Assembly (NCBI GenBank): GCA_963556495.2
Contig: OY747713.1
Span: 39,475,461-39,539,460, forward strand
Source of the DNA: Valencia hispanica
Taxonomy: Eukaryota > Chordata > Actinopteri > Cyprinodontiformes > Valenciidae
Direction: 5' to 3'
Length of the DNA stretch: 64,000 nucleotides
Shown: positions 33,424 to 44,860 of the stretch, one piece after another
How positions within the stretch are numbered: position 1 is the stretch's first letter
Layout of the letters: each line of letters starts with the position of its first letter
Program-made: the position numbers and the translations under genes
The notes under the pieces: generated by a model
What the model saw: only the letters and a program-made list of their open reading frames with translations
What the model was told of the DNA's origin: nothing
Databases searched by the model: none

Positions 33424-34914
33424 CATTGTCTGTAAAAAAGTATTCACCCCCCCCCCCCTTGGATGTTTTATCCTTTTATTGCTTTTACAAATCAGTCAGG
33501 CTTAACTAAATTGGAAACTTTTGACATAAAGAATTGCAAAAAAAAAATAAAATCCTTTAATGTAAAAGTGAAAAATTATTACATGAAATAAATATTCACC
33601 CCCTTAAAGTCAGTACCTTTGGCTGTAATCAATTCACAGAGTCTGTGTGGACAGGTCTCATTAAGGCTTTCACATCTGGACGCTGCAATTTTTCTCCATT
33701 CTCACTGCTAAGCTGCTCAAGCTCTCTCAGGCGGTGCAGGGATCAGCTGTGAGCAGCCCTCTTCAAGTTCAGCCACAAATTCTCTACCAGATCGAGGTCT
33801 GGGCTTTGACTGGGCCACTCCAGAACATCCACCTTGATGTCTTCAAACCATTTCTGTGTAGCATTAGCTGGATGCTTCGTGTCGTTGTCTTGCTGGATAA
33901 TAAATGTTTTTTGAAGCTGTAGTTCTCTTGCAGATTGAAACAAATTGTCCTCCAGGATGTCTCTATGTTTTGCTGCGTTCATTTGAACCCATACTTTAAT
34001 AAGCCTTCAACGGCCTGCTGCCGAGAAGCATCCCCAGAGCATGATGCTGCCACCACCATGCTTCACAGTGGGGATGGTGTGTGTGTGTGTGGTGATGTGC
34101 AGTGTTTGGTGTCTGCCAAAAAGTTCAATTTTGGTCTCATCCTACCAAAGAACTTTCTTCCACTTGACCACAGAGTCTCATGCGTTTTAGCGAACTCCAG
34201 TCGAGCCTTGATCTGCGTTTTCTTCAACAGTGGTTTTCTCTTTGCCACTCTCTGATAACTCTTTGACTGGTGAAGAACCCGGGCAACAGTTGTTGTATGC
34301 AGAGCCTCTCCCATCTCAGCTGCTGAAGCTTGTAGCTTCTTAGGCGTAGTCAAAGGTGTCATGGCGGTCACGGTTGCTCAGTCTGGGAAGACGACCTGAT
34401 CCAGGCAGATTTACACATGCGCCCCAGTCCTTCCATTTCTTAAAAATTGATTTGACTAAACTCCAGGGGATGTTCAGTGCCTTAGAGATTTTTTCATATC
34501 CATCCCCAGATCTATATTTTGATATATAAAATCTCAAAATGGCATATCAAATCTCTGATTTGCTTGGAACGTTCTTCTGTCTTCATGCTGTAATGGTAGT
34601 CAGGAATACTGCTTAACCAGTGAGTGGACCTTCTAGATACTACAATCACTTGAAACACACCGACTGTGCTCAGGTGATCCTCATTCCACTCATTGAGACT
34701 ACTAGCACTAAGAGTATTTATACAATCACTTATTTGAAGTTAATTATTTTTATTTATTTGTCATTATTTGTAGAAAATCAGCTATTCAGTTTGACCTTTG
34801 AGGGTTTTTGTACATTTCTTTGTCAAAAAAGAAATATGTTGATTGATTTGTAAAACCAATAAAAGGGGTAAAATAAAAAACAATCCAAGAAGTTGAATAC
34901 TTTTATTGGTACTG
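33424..34914 (-). mobile_element. Tc1-like transposon, nearly complete, inactive
   Basis: The left end after TA (33422-33423) is CATTGTCTGTAAAAAAGTAT. The right end reversed is CAGTACCAATAAAAGTATTC, and both continue into TTGGATG/TTGGATTG and CTTTTATTG, a long imperfect inverted repeat. The right-hand TA has become CA. Three minus-strand frames cover the transposase: 34537-34340 (HTH, RSGDGYEKISKALNIPWSLV), 34371-34063 (TTVARVLHQSKSYQRVAKRK) and 33982-33743 (IIQQDNDTKHPANATQKWFE, VLEWPSQSPDLDLVENLW). The QDNDTKH Asp and the LVENLW Glu are present. Frameshifts and a CA-repeat expansion at 34076-34092 disable it. Confidence 0.85.
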
Positions 34915-35007
34915 CAGGTGTCAAACTAAGAATATTTTCTTATTAGGAATACAACTATTTCCTTAGTATGATTGAAACTAGTTGTAATCATTTTAAGAAA
35001 TACATCA

Positions 35008-35360
35008 GGTGTATGTTCTTTGAAGCTCCAAGTAGATTTAATAAAAAAATAATTAAACAATGGTCTTATTTATAAACCTTTTAAAGGAAGTCAAAAAGTA
35101 TGCTCATTCATCATAAATTTAATTACAAGTTAGAAATTTTGACATGTGTATTCTGTATGAGAAGTGGCTTCCTGTTGGCTTGGGAGTCCTGAGGTACCTT
35201 GTAGTTTTTATAGGACTTATGGGAGATATGTTGCTTTTTTTATTCAGGTCTGCTTTAGCAGTTTACTTTTGATTAGTGTGCTGCACTAAAAGTACAGTAA
35301 AAAATACAAATAGAAACTGTGCAGTTGTGACAAACACACAAGGAAAGACAAACTAACCAT
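35008..35360 (+). repeat. Dispersed direct repeat, copy 1
   Basis: It aligns with 38408-38770 almost throughout, sharing GTATGTTCTTTGAAGCTCCA, ATAGGACTTATGGGAGATAT and GACAAACTAACCA. Family unknown. Confidence 0.75.
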
Positions 35361-35796
35361 ATACTGTAGCATTAGGTGGGATAAAAAATGGTTTGACAAG
35401 AATTATAAAAACTCTACATAACCATCCAAATTAAAACAGAAGGTTTGCCTAAAAGGCAACAGTGTTATCAATAATGGATCATCGACAAAGACAGGAATTC
35501 CAAGATAATTGGAATAATAATGGAATAATTGATAATTAAGTAACATCCTTACTGGACAGTGTGCACATCAGACAACTACAGTTTTGACCATTTACAACAT
35601 TAGGTCTCTCCATATAGAGCTGCAGATTACTCACAAAAAGAATGCCATTGAGTGATCCCAGACGGCGTTACTCTTTGTCATAGCTGATAAGCTAAGAATA
35701 GCCCCATTAAGTTGCAGCTTGGCAAGAGAAATTCTAACTACTTCATTAAACACTGGAACATACTGACATGATCATGTACTGTAGAATCGTTTTGGT
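35361..35796. other. No gene or named element seen
   Basis: AT-rich sequence with no recognisable signature. Confidence 0.35.
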
Positions 35797-35798
35797 TA

Positions 35799-36264
35799 CA
35801 GTGGAGCCCTGTAATTCGTGGGGGTTTGGGACCACAGATGCCTGCGCATAACTAAAGTCTGTGAATATTTGAGACCCCCCCCCCCTCCCAAAATAAATGC
35901 TCACAACGGCTTATTTTAATACTTAACACACCAAATATAGCCTAATATGTGTTAATACACAGTAGAAACCATCTTAATAGTACAGCAGAAACTAATATCT
36001 AGTTTTCCTTAGTTCCGCTCTTGGAGGGTAGAGTCAATTAGAGCCGATTAAAATAAATGGTACTCCTGGATTGGCATATTTACAAAACCAGCCAGTAGCA
36101 CGTCGGGGAATCATTGCACTTAGACATTTCAGCTTCCCAAGCTGCAATTTCTTTCAAATATTTCAGATATGCTCGACGAAAAAATTTCCAAATAGTCGGG
36201 GCTTTCTGCAAATAATCTGGAGTCACGTTCCACAGGAAAATCTGTGAATAGCCGGGGTCCATTG
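35799..36264 (-). mobile_element. Pogo-like MITE, copy 3, with TA flanks and inverted ends
   Basis: It is flanked by TA at 35797-35798 and 36265-36266. The ends are CAGTGGAGCCCTGTAATTCG and, reversed, CAATGGACCCCGGCTATTC. The interior is the reverse complement of the block in copies 1 and 2 (GCTTCCCAAGCTGCAATTTC). A C/T-rich run is at 35875-35888. No transposase is present. Confidence 0.75.
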
Positions 36265-36970
36265 TATGTAAAAATAGCTAATAAAAATGCATATGAATGA
36301 ATTGTTCAATGCAGATTGACCATTGGTTGTCACCTCCCTTCAATACAGCAGAGCACTAAGATAAGATTGACATTTATGCTCACACCTAATTCTGCCGCAG
36401 TGAGTCCTTAAGGTTATTTGAGATGTCCCAGGTTTTCTGTTTTTGCACTACAATGGCTTAACTCAGTCGTCTAAATAACTGCTGATATTTGGTGTCCTCA
36501 CATCTTAGCAATGCCTGTTTCCAGAAGAAAAGGCTTCTATTAAAATACCACACTTTAGCAGAGACAGGTTTTATAATACAGAGGCTCACACTACGGTTGA
36601 AGCAATACATCAGCACCTAGCTGAAGGGACAAACACACGCACACACAAACAAATGCACACACACCACCTTGTCACAAGTCTTTTTAGAGCTCTAATCTGA
36701 AATGAGAACATGCCCTGGGTCACGCTGGGGGAATGGAAGTCAAAATACAAAAAAAAACAAGAGGGAGAGAGAGAGGAATGAAATGAACGAGAAAAGCCAA
36801 AGGGGAGAACACGGAGCGATAAAAGGCTGAACCAGCAGAGGGGAATGGGGGGTGGCAGCGAGAGAAAAAGCCGACAGGGGCCGTGGATCACCCCGGAGGG
36901 TCAGAGGTGTGAAAGAGTTGCGGTTCGGTGTAATGCCTCACACTCCCTCTGTCTATCCCCAACCAAAGCA

Positions 36971-36990
36971 CCCCCCCCCCCCCCCCCCCC
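36971..36990. repeat. 20-C homopolymer
   Basis: Read directly. Homopolymer lengths like this may be assembly-sensitive. Confidence 0.85.
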
Positions 36991-37240
36991 AACACCCACC
37001 CCTGTCCCTCCAGCAGCTATTTAACATAGAAATTGATTTAAACAGAAGGTGAGATATCCGCAGAGGGACCTGAGGACAGGTGCCTCCAGTCAGCAGAGGA
37101 GAAGCTAATGAGAGGTGAGCGAACGGAGCAGAGCTACCAAGAACAGCAGGGAGAACAATGAGACGGGGCAGTGGGAGTTTAGGGTAGAAGTAGGGCGCTG
37201 TAATTTTAGAGTTTTGAACTTTAGCCAACTGCGAGAGGAA

Positions 37241-37270
37241 TGAATGAATAAATAAATAAATAAATAAATG
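37241..37270 (+). repeat. (AATA)n tetranucleotide repeat
   Basis: Read directly as TGAATGAATAAATAAATAAA and onward. Confidence 0.85.
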
Positions 37271-38407
37271 GATGGTGATAAAAGGAAAGTGCATGCTCTG
37301 AGTCTGTGTGGGTGTGGAGCCACAGTCTGGGGGTCTGTCAGAAGAACACCTTCCTCTAACTTCTACCAACCTGCACATGAGGTTTCAGGATATGTTGGAT
37401 CACGGCACACTTAGAAAGGTGACTCTTTCCAATCGTATGCAGACTCAGATAGACGGACGTGACAGAGAACCCAGTAGTGTTGCACTATGGAAGAGTGGCA
37501 AGAAGGAGAAAGGCATTGTTGAAAGTCCTGTTTGCAACCAGCCACAATAGGGACACAATAGGCATGTGCAAGAAAGTGCCCACTTGTATGTCACATGCTG
37601 GATGTGGTGGAAAACTAGCACTGCGCATCAACCTTTTAAGAGGACATATGAATGAATTAATTCATTAATTAATGAATACTTCATTAATACTACAAGGAGA
37701 AATTCAGTTTCCAGTACAACCCATCCAAGCCAATACAAACAACACACACAGTTACATTACAGGATCAGGTAGATTGTGGTAGCAACCAGCCAATGGCGGC
37801 ACTCCATATGCAGATAAGAAACGGTGACAAGAGGTGGAGGGGGGGGGGGGGAATAGGGCATTTTGACCCTGCCCCCTGCAAGGGGTTGAGGAATAAACGT
37901 GCGTGCGGCGTCAGTAAGTGAGTCCGTGAGCTCTTCCCCAGTTCAAGATCCAGGGAGCTCACATGCCGTGTGAGGCAGGGGTGGGGAGGAACAGAGCGTC
38001 TCGCTACATAAACATCGGAGGGAGTTTGAGATGACTGACCTTCCAAGGCCGGCATCAGGAAGCCAATTCAGATAACAGCAACTGTTTAGGTTCAGACTAG
38101 AGCTTGTTGTTTCAGCCTTAGAGTCTTTCAGTGGTCACAATGGCGACTCCAAACAGCCGAAACAGGGCTCAGTTTCCATCCAGCCGGCTGAGAACTTTTC
38201 CAAGTTGTTTCCACGCCGCGCACGAGTCCCTAAATTGCAGCTATCTTAGTGGACAAAGAGTCTAGCTTTCATTGTTGTTCATATTGTGCATGAGTCTGAG
38301 TGTTCACAGCACGGCACATCCTTTCATAGAGCTCGGACAGCTTGCCAATTGCTGCCGACAGTTTTTGAAGCGATACATCAGGAATCCACCCATGCTGTTT
38401 GACATCC

Positions 38408-38770
38408 AGTGTATGTTCTTTGAAGCTCCAAATACATTTAATAAAAAAAACTAAATAAATATGGTCTTATTTATAAACCTTTAAAGGAATTCAAAAAGTA
38501 TGCTAATTCTTCATAAATTTAATTACAAATTTGACATTTTGACATCTGTATTCTTGTCTGAGAAGTGGAGCACTCTTGGGGGATTCCTGTTTTCTTCGGA
38601 GTCCTGAGGTTCCTCATAGATTTTATAGGACTTATGGGAGATATGTTGCTTATTTTATTCATGTCTACCTTAGCAGTCAACTTCTTGATTAGTGGGCTGC
38701 CCTAAAAGTAAAGTATAAAAATAGAACCTGTAAAGTTGTGACAAAAACTTAAGGAGAGACAAACTAACCA
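38408..38770 (+). repeat. Dispersed direct repeat, copy 2
   Basis: See the copy at 35008. It has small indels, including an extra GCACTCTTGGGGGATTC-like segment near 38570. Confidence 0.75.
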
Positions 38771-39430
38771 CACTGAAAAAAGTGAAACATTGGTTTTGGA
38801 TTTACTTGACTTGAAATTTTAATTGGTTTTATTTTAAATTGATCATTTTTGGTTGCAAACTGCTTACTTTGCTTTCTGTAAAATTAAAACTAACTAACAA
38901 TAGAAAAACATAAAGTATTTGTTCTAAACTTAATATTTAATTCAAGTCAAAGGTCATCGTGTCACGTGACTATATTACGTCACTCAGATGTCTTCTTGCT
39001 GATTCCCGTGTCTGCCATTGCCTCGCTTCAGCAGTCAAGTCCTGATATTCTCGCCGAAAGGCCGTTTTACTTAGGGTAAGGATAAGGAATTGTTCTGAGT
39101 TTATTTTGATTACAGTATTATATGGTTGCAGTCTGGTTTGTTGCGTTATGGAAAACTATTTTGACAAATTTCGCTTTTAAAGTAATTTTGGCAGGTACGA
39201 GGCTTCGGGTATTTTAACATTATTTTTTAAACTCATGGTTAAGTGCACATGTGGAAAATATTTCGAAATCCGGGTTGAAAATAAATATAACCAAGCTTGT
39301 TTGGAGGAGTGCAAATCATTCTTCAAATCAATCAATCAGTCTCACTCCAGCTTTGTTGAGATAATGTTAGTTTGGCACATCCAAATATTTTAAAATGATT
39401 AATAAATTAGATCGATATTTCAACAGATTG
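38771..39430. other. Probable repeat, unclassified
   Basis: CACTGAAAAAAGTGAAACAT followed by GGATTTACTTGACTTGAAAT resembles a common fish repeat start. A balanced block with CACGTGACTATATTACGTCA lies at 38962-38982. Confidence 0.35.
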
Positions 39431-39960
39431 TCACTTCAACCATTTATGGAGCATGCAAAGTTTACTGTTTCTTTCATCATTCCCTTCAGGGACTGGTCTG
39501 CTGATAAAGATGTTTATGTTAAGTCCATCAAGTCTTTGTAGCAGCTCAGAGAAATCTCTCTTCAGAATCTCTGACTGTTTTTTGGCTGATCCTGCGTAGA
39601 AAGCGAGTTTGTCTAGTTTTGGGTGTTGATTTATGATTGTCTGGATTTTTTCTGAGATTTCGCTCACTGTATTCTTGGGGCAACTGATAACATTAGTGTT
39701 CTGGCTACAGACGTTTTCGATCCCATTTATTGAACCATCGTGAATTATCAGAACCTTTGCTGGGGGTTCTTACTTTCTTATGTGTCCACTTATTGTGGCT
39801 GGGTTTCTCCTCGTGACCTTGACTGGTCCCGGGGGCTGCGTTGTCTTTTGGGGAACTGAGGGCTGTGAATCTGTTTTTCAGAGGGATTTCAGGAGGAGTA
39901 ATTGGGTTGGAATTTCTTTTGTTGGTTCCGCGGAGCAGATGTGGATGTTTCTATGCACTT
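39431..39960 (-). pseudogene. LINE ORF1-type SGNH-hydrolase-like fragment
   Basis: The minus frame 39667-39431 reads MSEISEKIQTIINQHPKLDK, later SEILKRDFSELLQRLDGLN, INIFISRPVPEG and LHKWLK. This pattern matches the esterase (SGNH) domain in the first protein of several fish L2/CR1-type LINEs. Upstream (39770-39670) the text LIIHDGSI stands where LIIGDSI with the catalytic Ser is expected. It is broken by stops at both ends. Confidence 0.55.
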
Positions 39961-39989
39961 TCAAGCCGGCCAGTGTTCATCAAACTATG

Positions 39990-40345
39990 AATGGGGTGTT
40001 CTACCCGTTAAGTCTTCCCCATGATCTTGATTCCTACTGAACCAGACTGAGAGACCATCTAAAGGCTCAGGAACCCTTTGTAGGTGTTTTGGAATAATTA
40101 GCTGATCAGAGTGTGACACCTGGAGCCTAAAATATTAAACTTTTTCACAATATTCTAGTTTTCTGAGCTTTTGAATTTGGGGTTTTCATAAACTGTAACC
40201 CATAATCATCAAATCTATAACAAAAAAAGGCTTGGAATACCTAGCTTTGCATGTAATAAGTCGATATATATTAGTTTCACCTTTTAAGTTGAATTACTGA
40301 AATAAATGAACTTTTGTATGATATTCTATTTTTTAGAGTTTCACC
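39990..40345 (-). mobile_element. Tc1/mariner-like terminal fragment
   Basis: Reversed, 40022-40170 reads AATATTGTGAAAAAGTTTAA, GGTGTCACACTCTGATCAGC and GATGGTCTCTCAGTCTGGTT. That is the left end and leader of a widespread fish Tc1-like family. 40190-40345 carries the corresponding opposite terminal text. Confidence 0.6.
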
Positions 40346-40361
40346 TGTAAACCCCCATGAG

Positions 40362-41080
40362 AAGTTCAATTCAATTCAGTTTTTTTATATATCGCCAATT
40401 CACAACAGATGTCATCTCAAGGCACTTTACAAGAAAAGTCATCATACTTACAAACATTCTAATCAGTTTAAAAGTTTTCTATCTAAGGAATCCCAGCAGC
40501 GGCCCTTACCAGTTAGCAGAAGAGAGCTGGAGCTCATCTGATACCAGCGGTGAGGACGAGCCAGCCTTCACTCCTGTAGTCGAGTCATTGACTGGCAGTT
40601 GTGCGCCGTTAATGCAGACTCCAACCACAGCAATTCCTCATCAATCCCTCATACTGAGCAAGCATGTAGCGACAGTGGAGAGGAAAAACTCCCCTTTAAC
40701 AGGAAGAAACCTCCAGCAGAACCAGGCTCAGTAGGAGCTGCCATCTGCTACAACCGTCTGGGGGTTTGAGAAGACAGAGCAGAAACACAGAAGGAACAGA
40801 AGATCTGATATAAGAGAACTTTCTATATTAAAGAAAGTAAAAAGTTGATAACAGGACACGGGGGATGCCCCCCGTCCAACAGGGCATTGCAGCTAAGCAG
40901 GATACCAGTCCAGATGTAGCTTCAATGCAGAGAAAAACACTGAGAGAAAACAAAGTTAACAGTTGAAATAACAGCAAATAATGCATCTGGAGAGTAGTAG
41001 AAGAGAAAAGTAGTAGAGTGAAGAAAAGTGGTCAGTCTGTCCTCCATCACTCTACACCTATACATCATCTGTCCATGACA
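40362..41080 (-). mobile_element. LINE 3' untranslated region (minus)
   Basis: It is the reverse complement of the LINE tail at 985-1279 and 2550-2997: TCAAGGCACTTTACAAGAAA, ACTCCCCTTTAACAGGAAG and CCTCCAGCAGAACCAGGCTC. It has no coding region. Confidence 0.75.
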
Positions 41081-41149
41081 AAAACCTTTTGCAGCAATTC
41101 CACTTGAGACATCTGGTGACACACAAGTGGGTGAGCATTTCAGTTCCAT

Positions 41150-41225
41150 GCGGACCAGGAGGAAGTCGTGAGGCTGTGCGTTCAGGCCACAGCAGGTGAG
41201 CTGTTCGTATTGACGGTTAAATATA
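41150..41225 (-). repeat. Unnamed interspersed repeat X, copy 3 (partial, reversed)
   Basis: TTCAGGCCACAGCAGGTGAG followed by CTGTTCG is the reverse complement of 22665-22690. Confidence 0.5.
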
Positions 41226-41254
41226 GATTAAATATAGATAGATAGATGACTGAA

Positions 41255-41410
41255 TTTCTTTTTAGCCTGTTGGTCAAAGTATCATAGCACGACCTCTGGT
41301 CTTTACATTAAATCCCAGTAAAATACATTGAGGCTTGTGGTTGTAACGTCACAAAAAGTCCCAAGGGGTATCAATACTTTGAAATTTAGCTTTGAAAAGC
41401 CAAATTCTTA
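41255..41410. mobile_element. Tc1-like terminal scrap
   Basis: TAAATCCCAGTAAAATACAT, GAGGCTTGTGGTTGTAACGT and GGGGTATCAATACTTTG are typical inner terminal text of fish Tc1 elements. Confidence 0.55.
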
Positions 41411-42767
41411 AAAATTAAATGTCTAAAAGGATTTAGTCTTATTTTATACAATAAAAATTAGGGGGGGGGGGCAGCCGTTTTTTTGCAATGTTGATAACAA
41501 GCTGCTAATTAACCAATCATGCAATATCACTTTCACAACAAACATTGTATGTGGTCAATGGGAGTTAAAGCTCAATTAGTCTATTTATGCTTAATCACTG
41601 GGGCTAAATAGTATCAGTTAGCAATAATTATGGGATCAAACACTTCTTGATTCAGATTAAAAGTTTAAAACACTAAAAACACCAACCCCACTAAAAATTT
41701 CTAATTTACCTCCTTAATTAGGAGAGGCCAAAAAGAGGGTGAGCATCCATGCATAAATGGTTTGAAACACCCTAAACAATTTTTCTGAAATGATGGTTCT
41801 TTGCAATAAAGTGTTTGTACATTCCACTGCCAGGGCTGACAGAAGTGAGGCCGAGCAGGCCCAGTTGGTGCACCTTTCCTTGCGTTTCCTCTTCACTCCG
41901 TACCCAAGCTGTCAGTACATTAACGAGAGGCTGGACTTGCGCGCTCATTGATCCCTGCTTGTTACCCAAGGACGGGAAGAATTCAACGTGCACAGTTGCC
42001 TCCGTCCGTGCCTGCACAAAGATGTGTTCTTGAAGATCAACGGGATTAAGTGAAAGGTCTGGCTGTCAGGAGCGTTCAGGCAGGAACCCACGCCAAAGAC
42101 GGCTGTGTTGCTCTTTAGAAGTAATCTCATATTTTGATAAATGTTACTAAAGAAACACGACAGGTATGGCATTTTCTGGTTAGATTTTCTTATGACCAAT
42201 CCCCCCCACGTAACCCTCCCCTCGCCTCCTCAGCCTCTCAGCATCTCGAATATCATACGCTCATGCATTTAGACTGTTCATCTCTTTAACTGCATCTTTA
42301 CCTTGTATACAACCCAAAAGGGTCACATGCATACATACATGCAAACATACAGACATGCTGTAGTGTCCACTTTTGCACTGCAGCATCTTGCACGTACTCC
42401 ATGGCAACCATTTCATGAGAAAGATTCATCCACTTTATATAGCTGGCCTAGTTTGTGTACCGCAGCCCCCGCTGAGCACTGCCATCCAGGATGACAACTG
42501 GGGCCCTTTGCAGACTACACAGCATATCAGGTGTGTGTGTGGGGGGGGGGGGCAAAATCCCAATGCAAATTCCAACATTTAGTCTTAAAAGTTATGTGTT
42601 CTACTTTATGAAGCTTTCAGGAGACCAACATAAAAGTTCAAAGAGGGCTGTTTTAAGCTCTGGAGTGCCGGTGTTCTGTTCTGCAGACAACTGCAACAGT
42701 GGATGAGCAGAGCCAGAACATGCTAAAGTACTCCAGTGAAATAGTGATATATATATATATAAACAAT
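41411..42767. other. No gene seen; two G-runs
   Basis: G-runs at 41461-41470 and 42541-42552. Short overlapping frames on both strands near 41714-42199 lack domains. A short TA run at 42747-42760 borders the next Tc1 relic. Confidence 0.4.
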
Positions 42768-43430
42768 ACTGTGCAAAGGTTTGAGGCAGGTGTGAAAAAA
42801 TGCTGTAAACAAAGAATGCTTTCAGAAGTGGAAGTGTTAATCATTTATTTTTCATCAATCAACAAAAAAAAATGTGGATGAACAAAGGAGAAATCCGAAT
42901 CAAATCAATATTTGGTGTGACCACCCTTCGCCTTCAAAACAGCTTTAATTCCTCTAGTTACACTTGCGCACAGTTTTTGAAGGAACTCAGCTGTTAAATT
43001 GTTCCAAACATCTTGGAGAACTAACCACAGATCTTCTGTAGATGTAGGCTTCCTTACATCCTGCTGTCTCTTCATGTAATCCCAGACACACTCCATGATG
43101 TTGAGATCAGGGCTCTCTGGGGGCCATACCATCACTTCCAGGACTTATCGTTCTTCTTTACCTTGAAGATAGTTCTTAATGACTTTGGTTGCATGTTTGG
43201 GGTATTTGTCCTGCTGCAGAATACATTTGGGACCACTCACACGCCTCCCTGATGGCATTGCGAGATGTATAAGTATCTGCCTGTATTTCTCAGCGTTGAG
43301 AACACCGTTAATCCTGACCAAATCTCCAACTCCATTTGCAAAAATTCAGTCCTAAAGTTTCAAGGAACCTCCACCATGCTTCTATTCCTCCTCTTCTCCT
43401 CCCCTACACTGGCCTAAATTGACTGTTTCC
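42768..43430 (-). mobile_element. Tc1-like relic, 3' half
   Basis: The terminus ACTGTGCAAAGGTTTGAGGC is followed by the minus frame 43135-42905: MMVWPPESPDLNIMECVWDY and KGGHTKY. It carries the catalytic Glu (IMEC). The earlier transposase and the other terminus are degraded or absent. Confidence 0.75.
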
Positions 43431-43440
43431 TTAACTTTTT

Positions 43441-44060
43441 TTATGCTTTGACAGTTGCCCAATCAGGGTATCCACAAGTTAGGAGTGCCCTCTTTATATG
43501 TTTGTGTTCTTTGTCCTTTCCCTCTGGGGACATGTTCAGCTGTATGCTGTAGTTTTCTGATGACCGATGTTCCAGTGGGTGGTGTGAGTCAAAAAGTAGG
43601 TATTGGTCTGTATGTGTGGGTTTCCTAAAGACTTCTGTGGTAAGGCTGGCATCTCCTTCCATGTGTACCAGGCAGTCCAGAAAAGGTAGCTTTAGCGTCT
43701 TCTCGGGTCAAGTTGATGTGATCTACCAAGTTGATATGTTCAATAAACGCTTCCACTTTGTTGGCTTGGATTTTGACCCAAGTGTCATCCACATACCTAA
43801 ACCAGTGACTGGGTGGTGATCCCTTATGAGTTCAATGCACTTCTTTCCACTTCTTCCATGTAGCGATTAACCACAATTGGAAAAACTGGGGATCCCATAG
43901 CACATCCAGGTTTTTGCCTGTAGAAGCTGTCCTTGTACTTAAAATATGTAGTGGAAAGGCAGAGATCTAGTAGGGTGCGAATATGATCCGGAGTGAGTGA
44001 GGTTGGTCCTTTGCTGTAGCTGTTCGTCTTCTTGAAAGCGTTTTCTGACTGCTTCCACTA
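43441..44060 (-). pseudogene. Penelope-like element reverse transcriptase fragment
   Basis: On the minus strand, YFKYKDSFYRQKPGCAMGSP near 43950-43890, then FRYVDDTWVKIQANKVEAFI near 43800-43740 (YVDD, RT motif C), then EVFRKPTHTDQYLLFDSHHP in frame 43662-43441. The order FYRQ...AMGSPV, YVDDTWV, YRKPTHTDQYL is diagnostic for Penelope-like retroelements. Frameshifts separate the pieces. The GIY-YIG endonuclease is not seen. Confidence 0.8.
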
Positions 44061-44079
44061 CATCAGATGTAGATGTAAA

Positions 44080-44450
44080 TGTTTGAGATTCCCCCTTTCA
44101 AACACATACAAAGCAGCCTTGAGTTGCCAACCCAAGAACTTTAACCAAAACTCACAGAGGCATGTGACCAAAACAGCGCAGTTACATAACTGGGGTCGTT
44201 TCACTGTTAACGACTCTTACATCACCAAGATTGCTTAGTGCTTAGCTTACGCAACCCTGATAGCTTCGATAGCCCCATTAGTGAGCCTTAACCTTATAAA
44301 TCTGATGCTCCCAATCCAATTTTCAGAACTGAAGAAGCCTCTTGGATGAGATACGAAACGTATTCAAGACAAGAAAATTGCAGTTGTCTTCATTTAAACT
44401 CTCAACAATATCATGTCCTGGATGACTGAGAATCTACACAGTGTGCTCAA
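44080..44450 (+). mobile_element. Penelope-related terminal (pLTR-like) segment
   Basis: AGAACTGAAGAAGCCTCTTG, GATGAGATACGAAACGTATT and GGATGACTGAGAATCTACAC occur in this order. This text is very common around Penelope-like elements in fish. It lies right beside the RT fragment but in the opposite orientation to its coding strand. Confidence 0.55.
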
Positions 44451-44664
44451 TCTTGCCATGATATGAAACCATCTCCCACAACCTCACCTTGGTAGAAGTT
44501 TGGTTATTCCTCACCCAGCCTCCTACACAGCTGTTTCGGTTTCAGTTAAATACTGTGTTTCAACATATGTGTGACATTGATAATCATTAGCATTTGTTTG
44601 GTATAATTGGTTTATCATAAACCTCCCGCATCATCAGCACCCACACCGATGGTTGGCAAAAGGG

Positions 44665-44860
44665 CCTTTCTGTGTGGAGTTTGCATGTTCTCCCCGTGTT
44701 CCCTTGAGCAGCTAATGTGAGCTACTCCCACAAAAACATGCACTAGTCCTGGGGCTATATACTGCCTCCTCCTGGCCGAACCGGGGCGCCTGAAGGGTTG
44801 GGGAGGATCTGGCTGGAATAACGTGCTACGTCCAGCTGGGGAAACCCCGCCCCATCAGGT
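44665..44860 (+). mobile_element. SINE-like fragment, 3' part
   Basis: GGGCCTTTCTGTGTGGAGTT and TGCATGTTCTCCCCGTGTTC are the segment that follows the tRNA-like head in the SINE family of 31215-31345. The head is missing. Confidence 0.55.

Larger units (their letters stand above)
36267..38407. other. Mixed stretch with simple repeats, no gene called
   Basis: A run of 20 C is at 36971-36990 and an (AATA) run at 37241-37270. Small G-runs occur near 37840. Frames of up to 141 codons overlap the simple repeats and have no domain. Confidence 0.4.

Noticed and set aside
33430..33470. C-run near the Tc1 terminus as a separate functional site
   Set aside because: It falls inside the inverted terminal repeat of the Tc1-like element and is best explained as slippage in a C-rich part of that repeat.
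36852..37378. Open frames around the 20-C run
   Set aside because: They are driven by homopolymer and simple-repeat sequence, with no protein-like composition.
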